A DNA stretch of 64,000 nucleotides from an uncultured Kordiimonas sp. (lineage in GTDB: Bacteria; Pseudomonadota; Alphaproteobacteria; Sphingomonadales; Kordiimonadaceae): the NCBI GenBank assembly GCA_947500295.1, contig CANMRM010000003.1, positions 186,001 through 250,000 of the forward strand, given 5' to 3'. The stretch's first letter is position 1, and each line of letters begins with the position of its first letter. The translations under genes were made by a program, and so were the position numbers. This document shows, one piece after another, positions 1 through 8,102 of this stretch. The notes beneath the pieces were generated by a model. The model saw nothing but the letters and a program-made list of their open reading frames with translations, had not been told where the DNA came from and ran no database searches.

Positions 1-469
1 CCAACCGCTCCGCCATCGCGGCTTCTGCAGGAGACCCCACATTGCCCTCGATGACCACAAGCTGGCCCATCATGATTGCTTTGATAGGGGCACCAGGCAG
101 AAGCCGGTCATAGGCGTTCCTGAGTGCCGACAAGTTGCGGGTAACAGCGATATTGGATGAAAAAATCGTCTGGTCATCCTTGTCGAGCGCATAGAAGCTG
201 GTTTCGCCCTGTGCCTGCCCGAAAATATAGATCACCCGGTTGGATTTGACCTGCACGTCCGCGATGTCCGGGTTCGCGATAAAGACTTCGGCAGCAGGCC
301 GGTCAAGCCGGATAAGAGTGCCTTTGTTAACCTCAATGGAGAGGGAGCCTTCGCTCGGGGCCAAAACCCGGGCGCCGTGTTTTTCCGTGAGCGACGATGC
401 TTGCGCAACGATGGAGGCTGACGTCGCCAGGCACGCGATGATGGCCAATCTAACCAGTTGTTTTATCAT
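1..469 (-). CDS. cpaC: Tad/Flp pilus secretin CpaC (N-terminal part, runs off the window)
   Basis: The outer-membrane secretin forms the channel through which the Flp pilus leaves the cell. Only about 156 codons are inside the window. Residues 1-25 form a Sec signal peptide, followed by the pilus-assembly N-terminal domain typical of CpaC/RcpA, with the motif NPDIADVQV near residues 66-74 and a BON-like stretch beginning near residue 110. The ATG at 469 overlaps the cpaB stop codon in an ATGA junction and has GGAG seven bases upstream, so the two genes are translationally coupled. Family and role are established knowledge from cpa/rcp loci; the gene order pilin-cpaA-cpaB-cpaC matches Caulobacter. 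The C-terminal secretin domain is not visible here. Confidence 0.93.
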   Translation of the reverse strand, partial: MIKQLVRLAIIACLATSASIVAQASSLTEKHGARVLAPSEGSLSIEVNKGTLIRLDRPAAEVFIANPDIADVQVKSNRVIYIFGQAQGETSFYALDKDDQTIFSSNIAVTRNLSALRNAYDRLLPGAPIKAIMMGQLVVIEGNVGSPAEAAMAERL

Positions 470-1371
470 TGGTCATCTCCTTGCGCGGACGCCGGGCCAC
501 GTACAGTGCGCCCCGTTTCAATGGTCGAGATTTTGTTGCCACGGCTGACGCGAACGGTGCTGGTTGCGCTATCTTCGTCCATTGCTGGCAGAAACCGGCT
601 GACTTCATGCCCGAGTGTGTGGCTTACGGTTCGGCTGATGGGTGGGCTGTCCGGATTTGCGGCAACTGTGTATGTGCCGTCATTCATCAAGCTCCGCAGC
701 GCGAGCGAAAGCGTGCCCAGCTTTTCAAGCATGGCAACCTTCTCCGCCATTTTCGGGGTCACTTCGATGGTTGCGGTTTTGGCGACCTGAATTTTTTCAC
801 CCTGTGCGGCGCTGCGCTGGTCGACTGCCAGGACGCGTACATTCTGGAAAACCGTTTCCGCGGCCGTGTATTTTTCCGACCGGGAAATTTCGATTGTGTG
901 AGAGAGGATGACATCCACGCGGTCGCCCGGGAAAACAAACCCGCCAACGCTTGCCACTGGAGACAGTTTAACCGTCACAGCGCGCATGCCGGGCGACAGA
1001 ACAGCCGCCAGGAACCCTCGTTCACCCTGGGCAACAACAGCTGACGCGGTCATGGGTTCACCGCGGTTGAGAGGCGATCGGACCACTTTGCCCTCGACTT
1101 CATTGAGCTTGTTTTTTCCGCCCTGAAAATAAGCGTCATTGAGGCCTGCTTCGGGCCAGGGCTGCCATGCCACATGTTCTGCGGTCAGGATGGTGCCAAC
1201 CGGCAGCTCCTTGGCGGCCACAAGTATTTTTGCGGTGGGTGCGGGCGCACTGACAACCTGTGCCTGATTTGCCTGTTGCTGAACGTCAGCAAGGAAGGAG
1301 CGCGTGAAGAAAACCACGCCAACCACGCCGACAAGGGCAACAGCAATTAGGATAAGACTTCTGGGGTTCAT
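466..1371 (-). CDS. cpaB: Flp pilus assembly protein CpaB/RcpC
   Basis: CpaB is a periplasmic, inner-membrane-anchored Tad pilus assembly factor thought to work with the secretin. The 301-residue protein starts with one membrane anchor (residues 5-25), followed by a SAF domain (about 48-110, containing AAKELPVGTIL and the RSPLNRGEP turn) and the CpaB/RcpC C-terminal domain with the PGMRAVTVKL and GDRVDVIL motifs. Its length is normal for the family. The gene lies 64 bp after cpaA and overlaps cpaC by four bases, which points to one operon. Residues beyond about 240 form a Ser/Thr-rich tail with no recognisable fold. Confidence 0.95.
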   Translation of the reverse strand: MNPRSLILIAVALVGVVGVVFFTRSFLADVQQQANQAQVVSAPAPTAKILVAAKELPVGTILTAEHVAWQPWPEAGLNDAYFQGGKNKLNEVEGKVVRSPLNRGEPMTASAVVAQGERGFLAAVLSPGMRAVTVKLSPVASVGGFVFPGDRVDVILSHTIEISRSEKYTAAETVFQNVRVLAVDQRSAAQGEKIQVAKTATIEVTPKMAEKVAMLEKLGTLSLALRSLMNDGTYTVAANPDSPPISRTVSHTLGHEVSRFLPAMDEDSATSTVRVSRGNKISTIETGRTVRGPASAQGDDQ

Positions 1372-1435
1372 GTCTTGTCTCCTGATAAAATTTGCGGGCG
1401 ACGCACCGGCAGAACCGATTTCGCCTTAAGCTCGG

Positions 1436-1945
1436 TCAGGCAGACGAAACCGCGATCTTTTGAAAACAAACCCACCACCCCGCGGCCATGATCGCGACGC
1501 CGTAAGGCACCTTGATGGTACGAAGAGTAAACGTGGACTGCTCGTGTGTGGACTGCGTTATGGCGTGCACCAGTGTGCCGAGAGCGACAAAGCCGCCTGT
1601 GATGGCCACCAACAGAACAAAAGATGCGCTGAGTGATGGACCTGCGATAAGGGCAACGGCTGCCATCAATTTAACGTCGCCGCCACCCATCAGGCCTAGT
1701 GCGAAAAGCACGAGGCAAAAACTGAAAACCAGAAAACCCGATATCAATGGCCACGCAAGCGCGGTTGTTGGTTCCAGGCCGGTCAGTATCTGCCATCCCG
1801 CAAGAGCCAGAAACAGGCAAGCGATTCCAAGCGGCTGAGCGTTCGGGATGCGCCGGTCTTTCAAATCGGTTACTGCTGCCCAGAAGAGGATAGCGGTCAC
1901 CAAAGAATATATGCCTGGTTCGACCATCTCGGTCATGAGTTCCAC
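1436..1945 (-). CDS. cpaA: Prepilin peptidase CpaA (A24 family)
   Basis: Membrane aspartyl protease that would cleave the Flp prepilin and TadE-like pseudopilins at their Gly/Glu leader sites. The 169-residue protein has about five to six hydrophobic segments. Both catalytic aspartates of the A24 family are visible: AVTDLKDRRIPN near residues 25-36 and the GGGDVKLMAAV motif near residue 90. It is the short form, without the N-terminal methylase domain, as usual in Tad loci. Three in-frame ATGs lie close together at the N terminus (1945, 1933 and 1927), so the exact start is uncertain by a few residues. A hairpin separates it from the upstream pilin gene. Confidence 0.94.
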   Translation of the reverse strand: MELMTEMVEPGIYSLVTAILFWAAVTDLKDRRIPNAQPLGIACLFLALAGWQILTGLEPTTALAWPLISGFLVFSFCLVLFALGLMGGGDVKLMAAVALIAGPSLSASFVLLVAITGGFVALGTLVHAITQSTHEQSTFTLRTIKVPYGVAIMAAGWWVCFQKIAVSSA

Positions 1946-2002
1946 CTGAGTCCGGGGCGGTTCGCAGCTGCTGCCACAGCTTTTGTTGCCAATCGCCCGT
2001 TT

Positions 2003-2043
2003 TCAAAAGAATAGCCGCCGGAAGCTGTTGGGCCCCCGGCGGC
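2003..2043 (-). terminator. Hairpin between flp pilin and cpaA, probable attenuator/partial terminator
   Basis: A perfect 8-bp stem (GCCGCCGG at 2014-2021 with CCGGCGGC at 2036-2043) lies just downstream of the pilin stop codon. Read on the minus strand it is followed by a short T-rich tract (TATTCTTTTG). It lies inside the operon, so it probably reduces read-through into cpaA and protects the pilin mRNA, rather than ending the operon completely. Confidence 0.6.
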
Positions 2044-2077
2044 TGTCTGAGGTTAAGTCCGGTTAGGGAGCGATGGC

Positions 2078-2317
2078 TTATGCGCCGCCGCCACCCGCAT
2101 CACCGCCTGCATCACCACCTGCGTCGCCGCCACCACCAGCTGCGGGTGCGTTGGCATCGAGCGTGTCGGAAACACCAGTGAACATGCCGTCGAGCGAGTC
2201 ACCAAGGCCACCGAGGGCAGTGATTAGAGCGATTGCGACGAGGGCAGCGATCAAACCGTATTCAATAGCGGTTGCGCCTTCTTCGTCGCGGCGGATTTTA
2301 TTCATAAACTTGAGCAT
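2078..2317 (-). CDS. flp: Flp/Fap-type major pilin with Gly/Asp-rich tail
   Basis: Structural subunit of the Tad pilus. It has a short positively charged leader (MLKFMNKIRRDEEG), then the Flp signature G-ATAIEYGLIAALVAIALI, in which the A24 peptidase cuts after Gly and the mature chain carries Glu5 and Tyr6. At 79 residues it is longer than most Flp pilins because of a C-terminal tail of GGDA repeats (about residues 62-79). The ATG at 2317 has GGAG seven bases upstream. It is the first gene of the pilin-cpaA-cpaB-cpaC series and lies behind its own AT-rich upstream region. The low-complexity tail is unusual; it may be surface exposed on the fibre. Confidence 0.95.
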   Translation of the reverse strand: MLKFMNKIRRDEEGATAIEYGLIAALVAIALITALGGLGDSLDGMFTGVSDTLDANAPAAGGGGDAGGDAGGDAGGGGA

Positions 2318-2720
2318 TTCTTTTCTCCAGCTGCCAAGATTGGATGCACAAGCAGTAGCGCTGGAGGAGTGAACAAAAAGTTAATTCAAAGCTCAAAAAC
2401 AATAATTAAAACAATAACTTAACATAAATTTTTTTGAAGATTTATATATAATTTTAGCTAAATCGAGAAGCCATTCAGCGGCCTTTGTTTTTCGGCGTCA
2501 CTAAAGTTTTAGCGAATTTGATTCTGTTGCTGATTTTGGTGTGCATGCTCAAAAAAAAATTTGAACAAAAGCAGATTTCGCATGTCCGGGAGCCGAAAAA
2601 TTTAAACCCAGGACCGAATGATAAGACTCACCCACCCAATTCGCCCAAACGTGTCTTCATGATTCGGCATGTCTGGCACTAATGCAGACCGGCGTTCTCA
2701 TCACCGAAGCAAACTCATGC
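2318..2720. other. AT-rich intergenic region upstream of the pilin gene
   Basis: No convincing gene is present. The stretch nearest the pilin (about 2370-2460) is very AT rich with A and T tracts, as expected for the pilin promoter reading left. TTAA elements occur near 2407 and 2420, but their 9-base spacing does not match the CtrA consensus (TTAA-N7-TTAA). I cannot assign a precise promoter. Confidence 0.5.
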
Positions 2721-2775
2721 AGCAAAAATGATGACGGCGCCTTGAAGCGAAGGGGGTAAGCTCCAGGGCGCCGTC
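2721..2775 (-). terminator. Rho-independent terminator after the 3-kb RTX gene
   Basis: GACGGCGCCTTG (2733-2744) pairs with CAGGGCGCCGTC (2764-2775), a 12-bp stem with one G-U pair. On the minus strand it is followed by TCATCATTTTTG, so it most likely ends transcription of the RTX gene before the pilin promoter. Confidence 0.7.
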
Positions 2776-2864
2776 CGTTTACCTCCCCTTCTACGTTCGT
2801 GCCTCAAAGAAGCGGGGGAGATCTCTGTATTTCAATATCGTCGAACTGGCGACAGACGCTTTCG

Positions 2865-3989
2865 TCAGAAGATGACGTCCGCGACTGCCAGGTCGTCTTC
2901 GGTCAGGCCAACAAGGAAAATGCTGTCGCTCGAAGTGGTTTCGATCAGGACACCGGCCTGCCCATCGATCACCGTGTTGAAGGAGAAAAACAGCAGGTCG
3001 CCCATATTGTCGATATCATCAACATACTCCAGCACCAGCGTGTCTTCGAAGATGTTGAAGTCATCAATGGTGTCGTCGCCGTGGCCATCAGCAAAATAGA
3101 AGAAGTCCTCGCCTGTACCACCGATCAGGGCATCGTCGCCTGTGCCACCAAAAATATCATCGTCACCAGAATCGCCCCACAGCGTGTCGTTGCCGGAGCC
3201 ACCAAAAAGTGCGTCAGCGCCGCCGCCGCCAGAAGCATTGTCATTGCCGGAACCGCCGAATACCGTGTCGTTACCCGGCCCTGCAATGATCACATCGTTG
3301 CCGCTGCCTGCTCCAACCAGGTCATCACCCTCGTCGCCGAAGATGGCATCTGATCCTGTGCCACCCCAAATGTCGTCATCGCCGCTACCGGCAAAAACAA
3401 CATCGTGTCCAGAGCCGCCGAACAAGGAGTCGAAACCGGCCCCGCCATCGACAGTGTCGTTGCCGGAACCACCATAGATTATGTCATCCCCCAGCAAGCC
3501 GGAAACGTCGTCATCCCCTGTGCCGCCACCAAGAATATCGTTGAAAAAGCCGCCCTGGATCAGGTCGTTGCCGGATCCACCCCAGATGACATTTTCTGCC
3601 GCTGCTCCCGGGATCGCAATGGCAAAAGCTGGGCCGTCGGTTTCACCAAAATCGAAAAGGCCGTTATCGTCTACAAGGCTGTCGTCCCACCCGGCGCCAA
3701 TGATTGTATCATTGCCGGCGCCGCCCATCAGCGTGTCACGGCCGTCAAAAGCCGGGCTGTCAGGAACGACGGGCGCAAAGAAGTTGAGGTCGCCGTACCA
3801 GTCGATATGAATAATATCGCCGTCGTCAAACCCGCCGCCAATTATGAAGTCATCGCCGTCGCCGCCAATCAGGAAATCGTCGCCGCCGCCGCCGACCAGA
3901 AAATCATCGCCGCCGCCTGCATGATAGAAGCTGTCGCTCCCAGAGCCATCAAAAACTTCCCTGCCATCCACTATGTTTACAAAAGTCAT
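2865..3989 (-). CDS. RTX (hemolysin-type calcium-binding) protein, 374 aa
   Basis: Predicted secreted calcium-binding protein. From residue 14 on it is almost entirely glycine-rich nonapeptide repeats of the GGxGxDxUx type, which bind Ca2+ in beta-roll folds. The last 80 residues (FADGHGDDTIDDFN to the end) have the aromatic/acidic layout of an uncleaved type I secretion signal, and there is no N-terminal signal peptide. The ATG at 3989 has GAGGA five bases upstream. No enzymatic or adhesive domain is recognisable, so its function is unknown. It lies inside the Tad pilus locus on the same strand, between tadE-like genes and the pilin, which suggests but does not prove a role in attachment. 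No ABC exporter or membrane fusion gene is in the window. Confidence 0.9.
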   Translation of the reverse strand: MTFVNIVDGREVFDGSGSDSFYHAGGGDDFLVGGGGDDFLIGGDGDDFIIGGGFDDGDIIHIDWYGDLNFFAPVVPDSPAFDGRDTLMGGAGNDTIIGAGWDDSLVDDNGLFDFGETDGPAFAIAIPGAAAENVIWGGSGNDLIQGGFFNDILGGGTGDDDVSGLLGDDIIYGGSGNDTVDGGAGFDSLFGGSGHDVVFAGSGDDDIWGGTGSDAIFGDEGDDLVGAGSGNDVIIAGPGNDTVFGGSGNDNASGGGGADALFGGSGNDTLWGDSGDDDIFGGTGDDALIGGTGEDFFYFADGHGDDTIDDFNIFEDTLVLEYVDDIDNMGDLLFFSFNTVIDGQAGVLIETTSSDSIFLVGLTEDDLAVADVIF

Positions 3990-4172
3990 AAAATCCTCGA
4001 CCGTAACTCGGTTTTTAACCGTTTTTTCCCCTCACTGTGACTGCATTAGGGCACAGCAATAATGAACCCAAAATGAACAGTGACAGGTCACCGCAGATGA
4101 GCAGCGAAAACATGGTACGCAAAGGATTTTAGGCGCAGTATTCCGGGTTATGAGGAGAGGCGGATGTCGGCC

Positions 4173-4730
4173 CTATTCTGCTGCATCAACGGCCTGCAGA
4201 GCACCGATTCGCGGACGGAAGAAGCTTTGTTTGCGCAGCATCTGCGCGGGAATGAACTGAAAAATGACGGGCTCGTATGCGTAAAATATTTCGGTCGCCA
4301 ATATGGTTTCATCGTCGCGCATGGTCAGACCGTCTGGCAGATTGGGGGCTTCTCCCTCGATGCCAAAGTCGCTGGCCATCCCGAGTGTGCCACCGCCCGA
4401 CCGCTGCCAATATATGCTGGCGGGATCGTCTTCTGTCTGGCTGATGGCGCTGACGATAACAATGGCATCGTCACCCATTTGAAAAGGGGCCATGATTTGC
4501 GGTGCCGCATTAAAGACATCCGCCAGAACATCTTCGGATATTTCTTCGTCACGGGTCACCAGATCGGCGATGGAAACAACCGAATGCTGAAGCTTCAGGT
4601 TTATCAACAGGTAATTGCCGACTTCGACAATGCCCATGAGAAACGTGATGAAAAGTGGTAGCGCAAAGGCAAGCTCGGCAAGGATTGCACCATGCTCGTC
4701 TTGTTTCAGCCGCCTGAGCAGAGGCACCAT
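4173..4730 (-). CDS. TadE-family pseudopilin (minor pilin)
   Basis: Minor pilin-like protein of the Tad system, 185 residues. It has a charged leader ending at EHGAILAELAFALPLFI, with the conserved Glu after the TadE cleavage site, and a transmembrane segment at about 19-42. The rest is an extracytoplasmic domain without recognised motifs. The ATG at 4730 was chosen because it sits directly before the leader peptide and only seven bases after the stop of the preceding TadE-like gene; the Shine-Dalgarno is weak. It is the last gene of the tadG-tadE-tadE series transcribed leftwards. Codons further upstream in this frame overlap the previous gene and are not coding. Confidence 0.88.
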   Translation of the reverse strand: MVPLLRRLKQDEHGAILAELAFALPLFITFLMGIVEVGNYLLINLKLQHSVVSIADLVTRDEEISEDVLADVFNAAPQIMAPFQMGDDAIVIVSAISQTEDDPASIYWQRSGGGTLGMASDFGIEGEAPNLPDGLTMRDDETILATEIFYAYEPVIFQFIPAQMLRKQSFFRPRIGALQAVDAAE

Positions 4731-4737
4731 AGTATTT

Positions 4738-5307
4738 CTAGAACGGCTCATTGCGGACCGCCACTGTTGCCTGGATGTTGAGCGCGCGATGTGCCCAGTC
4801 CATAAAGCCGGTGAGGCTGTTGGCTTCATAATTGACCCGGTAGAGAACAATGTCCCCAGCTCCGCCAAGGCCGGCAATGGCCATGTCATCGTCCCAGTTG
4901 CCGTTGCCGTTGACGTCAGAGTAGTCTTCTCCTTCGTCCCACTCGCCGTTGTCGTTATCGTCGGTGAAGGGTTCCGGTTCGCCGATGTCGCCGAACTGCT
5001 CATAGACCAGGGTTTCAATTTCAACCGTGTCCATGTCGACCATGCCGAAGGTTTGTTCTTCGATGATGTCACGCACCTGGTCTTCGCGGGTCACCCCATC
5101 CTCTGCGCCGCCCGTGATGCCAAAACGCGAAGCATGCAGAACGGCATTTTCAACGGAAGCAGAGACAAAATAAAAATTGGCGATTTCAAACACACCGATC
5201 ATGGCGGTCAGAAGAATGGGCAGGCCAAGTGCCGCCTCCACAAGGGCTCCGCCCGTGTCGTCGCCAAATATCCGGGCGGCAAACTGCCTTGTGCGTCGCA
5301 CCATCAT
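4738..5307 (-). CDS. TadE-family pseudopilin with inserted EF-hand-like loops
   Basis: Second TadE-like minor pilin, 189 residues. The TadE signature DDTGGALVEAALGLPILL is at residues 16-33, followed by a membrane helix. Residues 116-127 and 131-142 hold two calcium-loop motifs of EF-hand/dockerin type (DxNxNGxWDxGE and DxNxNGxWD), an insertion not needed for the TadE fold. The start codon overlaps the stop of tadG (ATGA), so translation is coupled; ATGATG gives two possible first codons. The downstream TadE-like gene follows after seven bases. Assignment to the family is firm; calcium binding is inferred from the motif only. Confidence 0.88.
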   Translation of the reverse strand: MMVRRTRQFAARIFGDDTGGALVEAALGLPILLTAMIGVFEIANFYFVSASVENAVLHASRFGITGGAEDGVTREDQVRDIIEEQTFGMVDMDTVEIETLVYEQFGDIGEPEPFTDDNDNGEWDEGEDYSDVNGNGNWDDDMAIAGLGGAGDIVLYRVNYEANSLTGFMDWAHRALNIQATVAVRNEPF

Positions 5308-6785
5308 TTCGACAGCCTCAGGTTGGAGAGCTGCCGGCCAATGGTGTCGAAGGCCGTCTCAAGTGAAGAGGCTGTTGGCGCATGAAAATAGAAGGCCGGG
5401 TTTGTCGCGCAATTTTCGAACGCGGTTTTCACGTCGTCATCCGGCGTTGTGCCAAAGGTGATGGAATAGATGATAATGCCGTCTTGTTTGATGTTGGCAC
5501 ATATCCGGTCAAACCTGTCGTCAAGATCATCACGGGCATCGTCAATGCTGCCGTGCCCCATGTCTGCGATGCGGCCGTACGCTGTGTAGTCGGAGCCGCC
5601 CGGAATGAGGTAGGGTTCAATGAACTCGTTTTTGCCGTCGGTCAGCACAACAATCACTTTGTCCATGAAGGGTGTGTCATGGTCCATCGGCAGAGCAGGG
5701 TCACTCCCCGCCCAAAGTCCGCGCCAGCGTGGACTGACAACCCGCCAACCCCAGGCGAGACCCATCGGCGTGGCCGTGCCGCCAAAGGACCATGGTGCCA
5801 TATCGTCTATTGCGTCGATCACTGTTGTTTTTTCCGCGACAAGCGGTGTGATTTGCTCGCCGCAACCCCTGTTGGGGCTCAGGGCATCATAACGGTCGTT
5901 TTCCTCGACAATGGTGATTTCATCATCATCCGTTTCGTCAAACCAGTTGTTGTCTGTCTGGCCCCATTGCCAACCGGCGCTGGGGTCATAGTACCAGCCT
6001 TCATAGTCGGTATCCTGCCAATAGTAGGGCTCAAAACCCTGCACAGCAGGAGGGTCATCGGTTTCGTCCAGCCCGTCATCTCGCGCGGCAATGCAGCCCA
6101 TCCACTCGGTGTCCGGGAACCCCGAATCCACGAGGGTCTGGCCGTCGGCTGTGAGCCAGCTGTCGTGGGCGCTACCGACATTGACGTGCGTGATATAGGG
6201 GACAACTCCGACCCACAGGTTGGTATTGGTTTCCTCATCCCCGTAAACCGTGTTGATCAGGTTGGTGGCGGCTTCTTTCATGGTGTCGATCTTGCCGCTG
6301 TGGCGCATGGAACCCGTGTTGTCCATAACGAGGACAAGCTCCATGCCACGCGTTTCCCGCGAAATTTCAGTACTGGCGGACACGGTTATTTCGCCGAAGC
6401 CAAAAAGGCTCATGAATGTGGCGTCCACCGTGGCTTCCGCCGTCAACGTGATCAGTTCATTGTCATCGCTGATGTCAATATTCATATCGGTTGATGCTGC
6501 CAGATTGGCGACGGCGCCGATGTTGGCGTCGAAAAACTCACGCGCATCCGATTCCATGGTGTCAACTTCCATCGCATGGCCGGCAGCAAGACCGGCGCTG
6601 TCGAGCGACTTCTGTAAAACGTCTTTCACATAAAACATGCGCGCGCCGTCAATCGACAGGCCTGCTGCGCCCGTTAAGACCAACATGCTGCCTGCGACGG
6701 CTGGCACAAGACTGCCGCGCTCGTCCTTCCACAAGTGATGGATAAGATGCGAAATTCTATTGCCTGACTGTGACTGCCTGAACAT
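5304..6785 (-). CDS. tadG: TadG-family pilus protein with von Willebrand A domain
   Basis: 493 residues. The N terminus has a TadE/G-type leader (KDERGSLVPAVAGSMLVLTG, about 20-39) with one membrane helix, then the putative Flp-pilus assembly TadE/G-like region, and from about residue 155 a vWA domain starting ELVLVMDNTGSM, a MIDAS-like metal site of DxTGS type. A large Trp/Asp/Tyr-rich insertion (about 225-300) lies inside the vWA domain, followed by FMDKVIVVLTDGKNE and the strand IIIYSITFGT. The ATG at 6785 is preceded by AGGTAGG; longer upstream reading gives no pilin leader. First gene of the leftward tadG-tadE-tadE operon. Role inferred from the family: surface or periplasmic assembly factor of the pilus. 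Confidence 0.9.
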   Translation of the reverse strand: MFRQSQSGNRISHLIHHLWKDERGSLVPAVAGSMLVLTGAAGLSIDGARMFYVKDVLQKSLDSAGLAAGHAMEVDTMESDAREFFDANIGAVANLAASTDMNIDISDDNELITLTAEATVDATFMSLFGFGEITVSASTEISRETRGMELVLVMDNTGSMRHSGKIDTMKEAATNLINTVYGDEETNTNLWVGVVPYITHVNVGSAHDSWLTADGQTLVDSGFPDTEWMGCIAARDDGLDETDDPPAVQGFEPYYWQDTDYEGWYYDPSAGWQWGQTDNNWFDETDDDEITIVEENDRYDALSPNRGCGEQITPLVAEKTTVIDAIDDMAPWSFGGTATPMGLAWGWRVVSPRWRGLWAGSDPALPMDHDTPFMDKVIVVLTDGKNEFIEPYLIPGGSDYTAYGRIADMGHGSIDDARDDLDDRFDRICANIKQDGIIIYSITFGTTPDDDVKTAFENCATNPAFYFHAPTASSLETAFDTIGRQLSNLRLSK

Positions 6786-6902
6786 TTGCCTACCTGTCCC
6801 TTGAACCACAAGAGCGACTCTATGCGCACAATCCAAAAGACAAGTAAATGAATGCAGACAATTCGATTTATAATTTAAGTAATATAAATCAATGACTTGT
6901 AA

Positions 6903-6924
6903 AACGTTACGGTTACGAAACGTT
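6903..6924. promoter_or_regulatory. Imperfect palindrome between divergent tadG and hydrolase genes
   Basis: Two AACGTT hexamers (6903-6908 and 6919-6924) flank a CG-rich centre, giving a 22-bp imperfect palindrome with symmetric CG pairs, in the otherwise AT-rich divergent control region. It could be an operator for a dimeric regulator of the tadG operon. No regulator can be named. Confidence 0.35.
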
Positions 6925-7092
6925 GATTTAGCCACACATTTCTGTATGTTTTGCAGCGACAAGTAACAACGGCTTGAGATGTATTTGATCACATGTGACA
7001 GTTTTTGTTCTTGAAACCCGTTGGCCAAGATGGCAAACGATGGTTGTGGGTCGAAAGAACCTGATTGCGGGGATGGAAGGCAGGACCTGGAC

Positions 7093-8094
7093 GTGAGTGA
7101 GGAAAAACTGCCGTCGCCCGATCTGTTGGCTGCGGCCAAAGAAAGGCGACGCGAAGCGCCTGAAGACGCAATTTTCAGCTATTTTTCGGCTTCTGACAAT
7201 GTTCAGATGCGCTTTGCCCGTTTTCCGGCGAGCAAGGTTGTTGAAACCAAGGGCACAATCATTTTTCTGCCCGGTCGAACGGAATTTATCGAAAAATTCT
7301 TTGAAGACGTGCATGTCTGGAATGGCTTGGGTTTTGCCTGCGCGGCAATGGATCTGCGCGGTCAGGGTATGTCGCATCGTGTTCATCCGAACCGTGACAA
7401 GCATTATGTGGACACGTTCGACCAGCACATCGACGATGTGCAGCAGTTTTTTGAGCAGGCGCTGATCAACAAAATGCCCCGGCCATTTATTTTGATGGGC
7501 CATTCTGCCGGAAGCCATGTCATCCTCAGGTATTTGCATGATCACCCCCGGGAAGCTGATGCTGCCATATTGATCGCGCCGATGGTCCGTATTGCGGCCG
7601 GCGGTATTCCGCGCCCGATCACTATGGGGTTAGCCCGTCTGATGACGCTCCTGGGCCTTGGAAGCGCCTATGTGCCTGGGCATACCGCCTTCAAGGAAGG
7701 CAGATGGGGCTGGCGCCGCAAACTGACCCATGATGACGATCGTTTTGAAGACGAAGATTATTTTGTCACCAACTTTGACCGTCGGCTTGCGGTTGGCGGC
7801 GCGACCTACAAATGGCTGCTGGAGGCGATGCGCTCGTGCGACACTCTAAACGCACCTGGGTATGCAGAAGCGATCTCCAATCCGGTTTTGATTGTCCAGG
7901 CGGGCGAAGATCAGATTGTTGACAATAAAGCACAGAGCGAACTGGCCGCGCTGCTTCCTCATGGACGATTGGCTCCGATCGACGGAGCGATGCATGAGAT
8001 TTTGAAAGAATCTGATGACATTCGGGCCAAGACATGGAACGCCATCGGGGAATTCATTGATTTGCGCAGGGGACCTGACTTTTCGGTACTTTGA
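7093..8094 (+). CDS. Alpha/beta hydrolase, lysophospholipase-like
   Basis: Serine hydrolase of the PldB/monoacylglycerol lipase type, likely acting on lysophospholipids or acylglycerols at the membrane. Visible motifs are DLRGQGMS (oxyanion region), the nucleophile elbow GHSAGS, the acid in QAGEDQIVD and the catalytic His in GAMHEIL near the C terminus. There is no signal peptide. I chose GTG at 7093 because AGGA lies seven bases upstream; the in-frame ATG at 7030 and TTG at 7021 would add about 21-24 residues but lack a ribosome site. A TetR-type gene lies convergently nine bases downstream. Substrate is not known. Confidence 0.88.
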   Translation: MSEEKLPSPDLLAAAKERRREAPEDAIFSYFSASDNVQMRFARFPASKVVETKGTIIFLPGRTEFIEKFFEDVHVWNGLGFACAAMDLRGQGMSHRVHPNRDKHYVDTFDQHIDDVQQFFEQALINKMPRPFILMGHSAGSHVILRYLHDHPREADAAILIAPMVRIAAGGIPRPITMGLARLMTLLGLGSAYVPGHTAFKEGRWGWRRKLTHDDDRFEDEDYFVTNFDRRLAVGGATYKWLLEAMRSCDTLNAPGYAEAISNPVLIVQAGEDQIVDNKAQSELAALLPHGRLAPIDGAMHEILKESDDIRAKTWNAIGEFIDLRRGPDFSVL

Positions 8095-8102
8095 CGCTCA
8101 GA

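Noticed and set aside
2400-2425. Possible CtrA box before the pilin gene
   Set aside because: The TTAA elements are 9 bases apart, not 7, so it does not match the consensus.
2485-2682. 65-codon plus-strand frame with a hydrophobic start before the RTX terminator
   Set aside because: TTG start, no Shine-Dalgarno, no recognisable motif; it lies in the AT-rich pilin control region.
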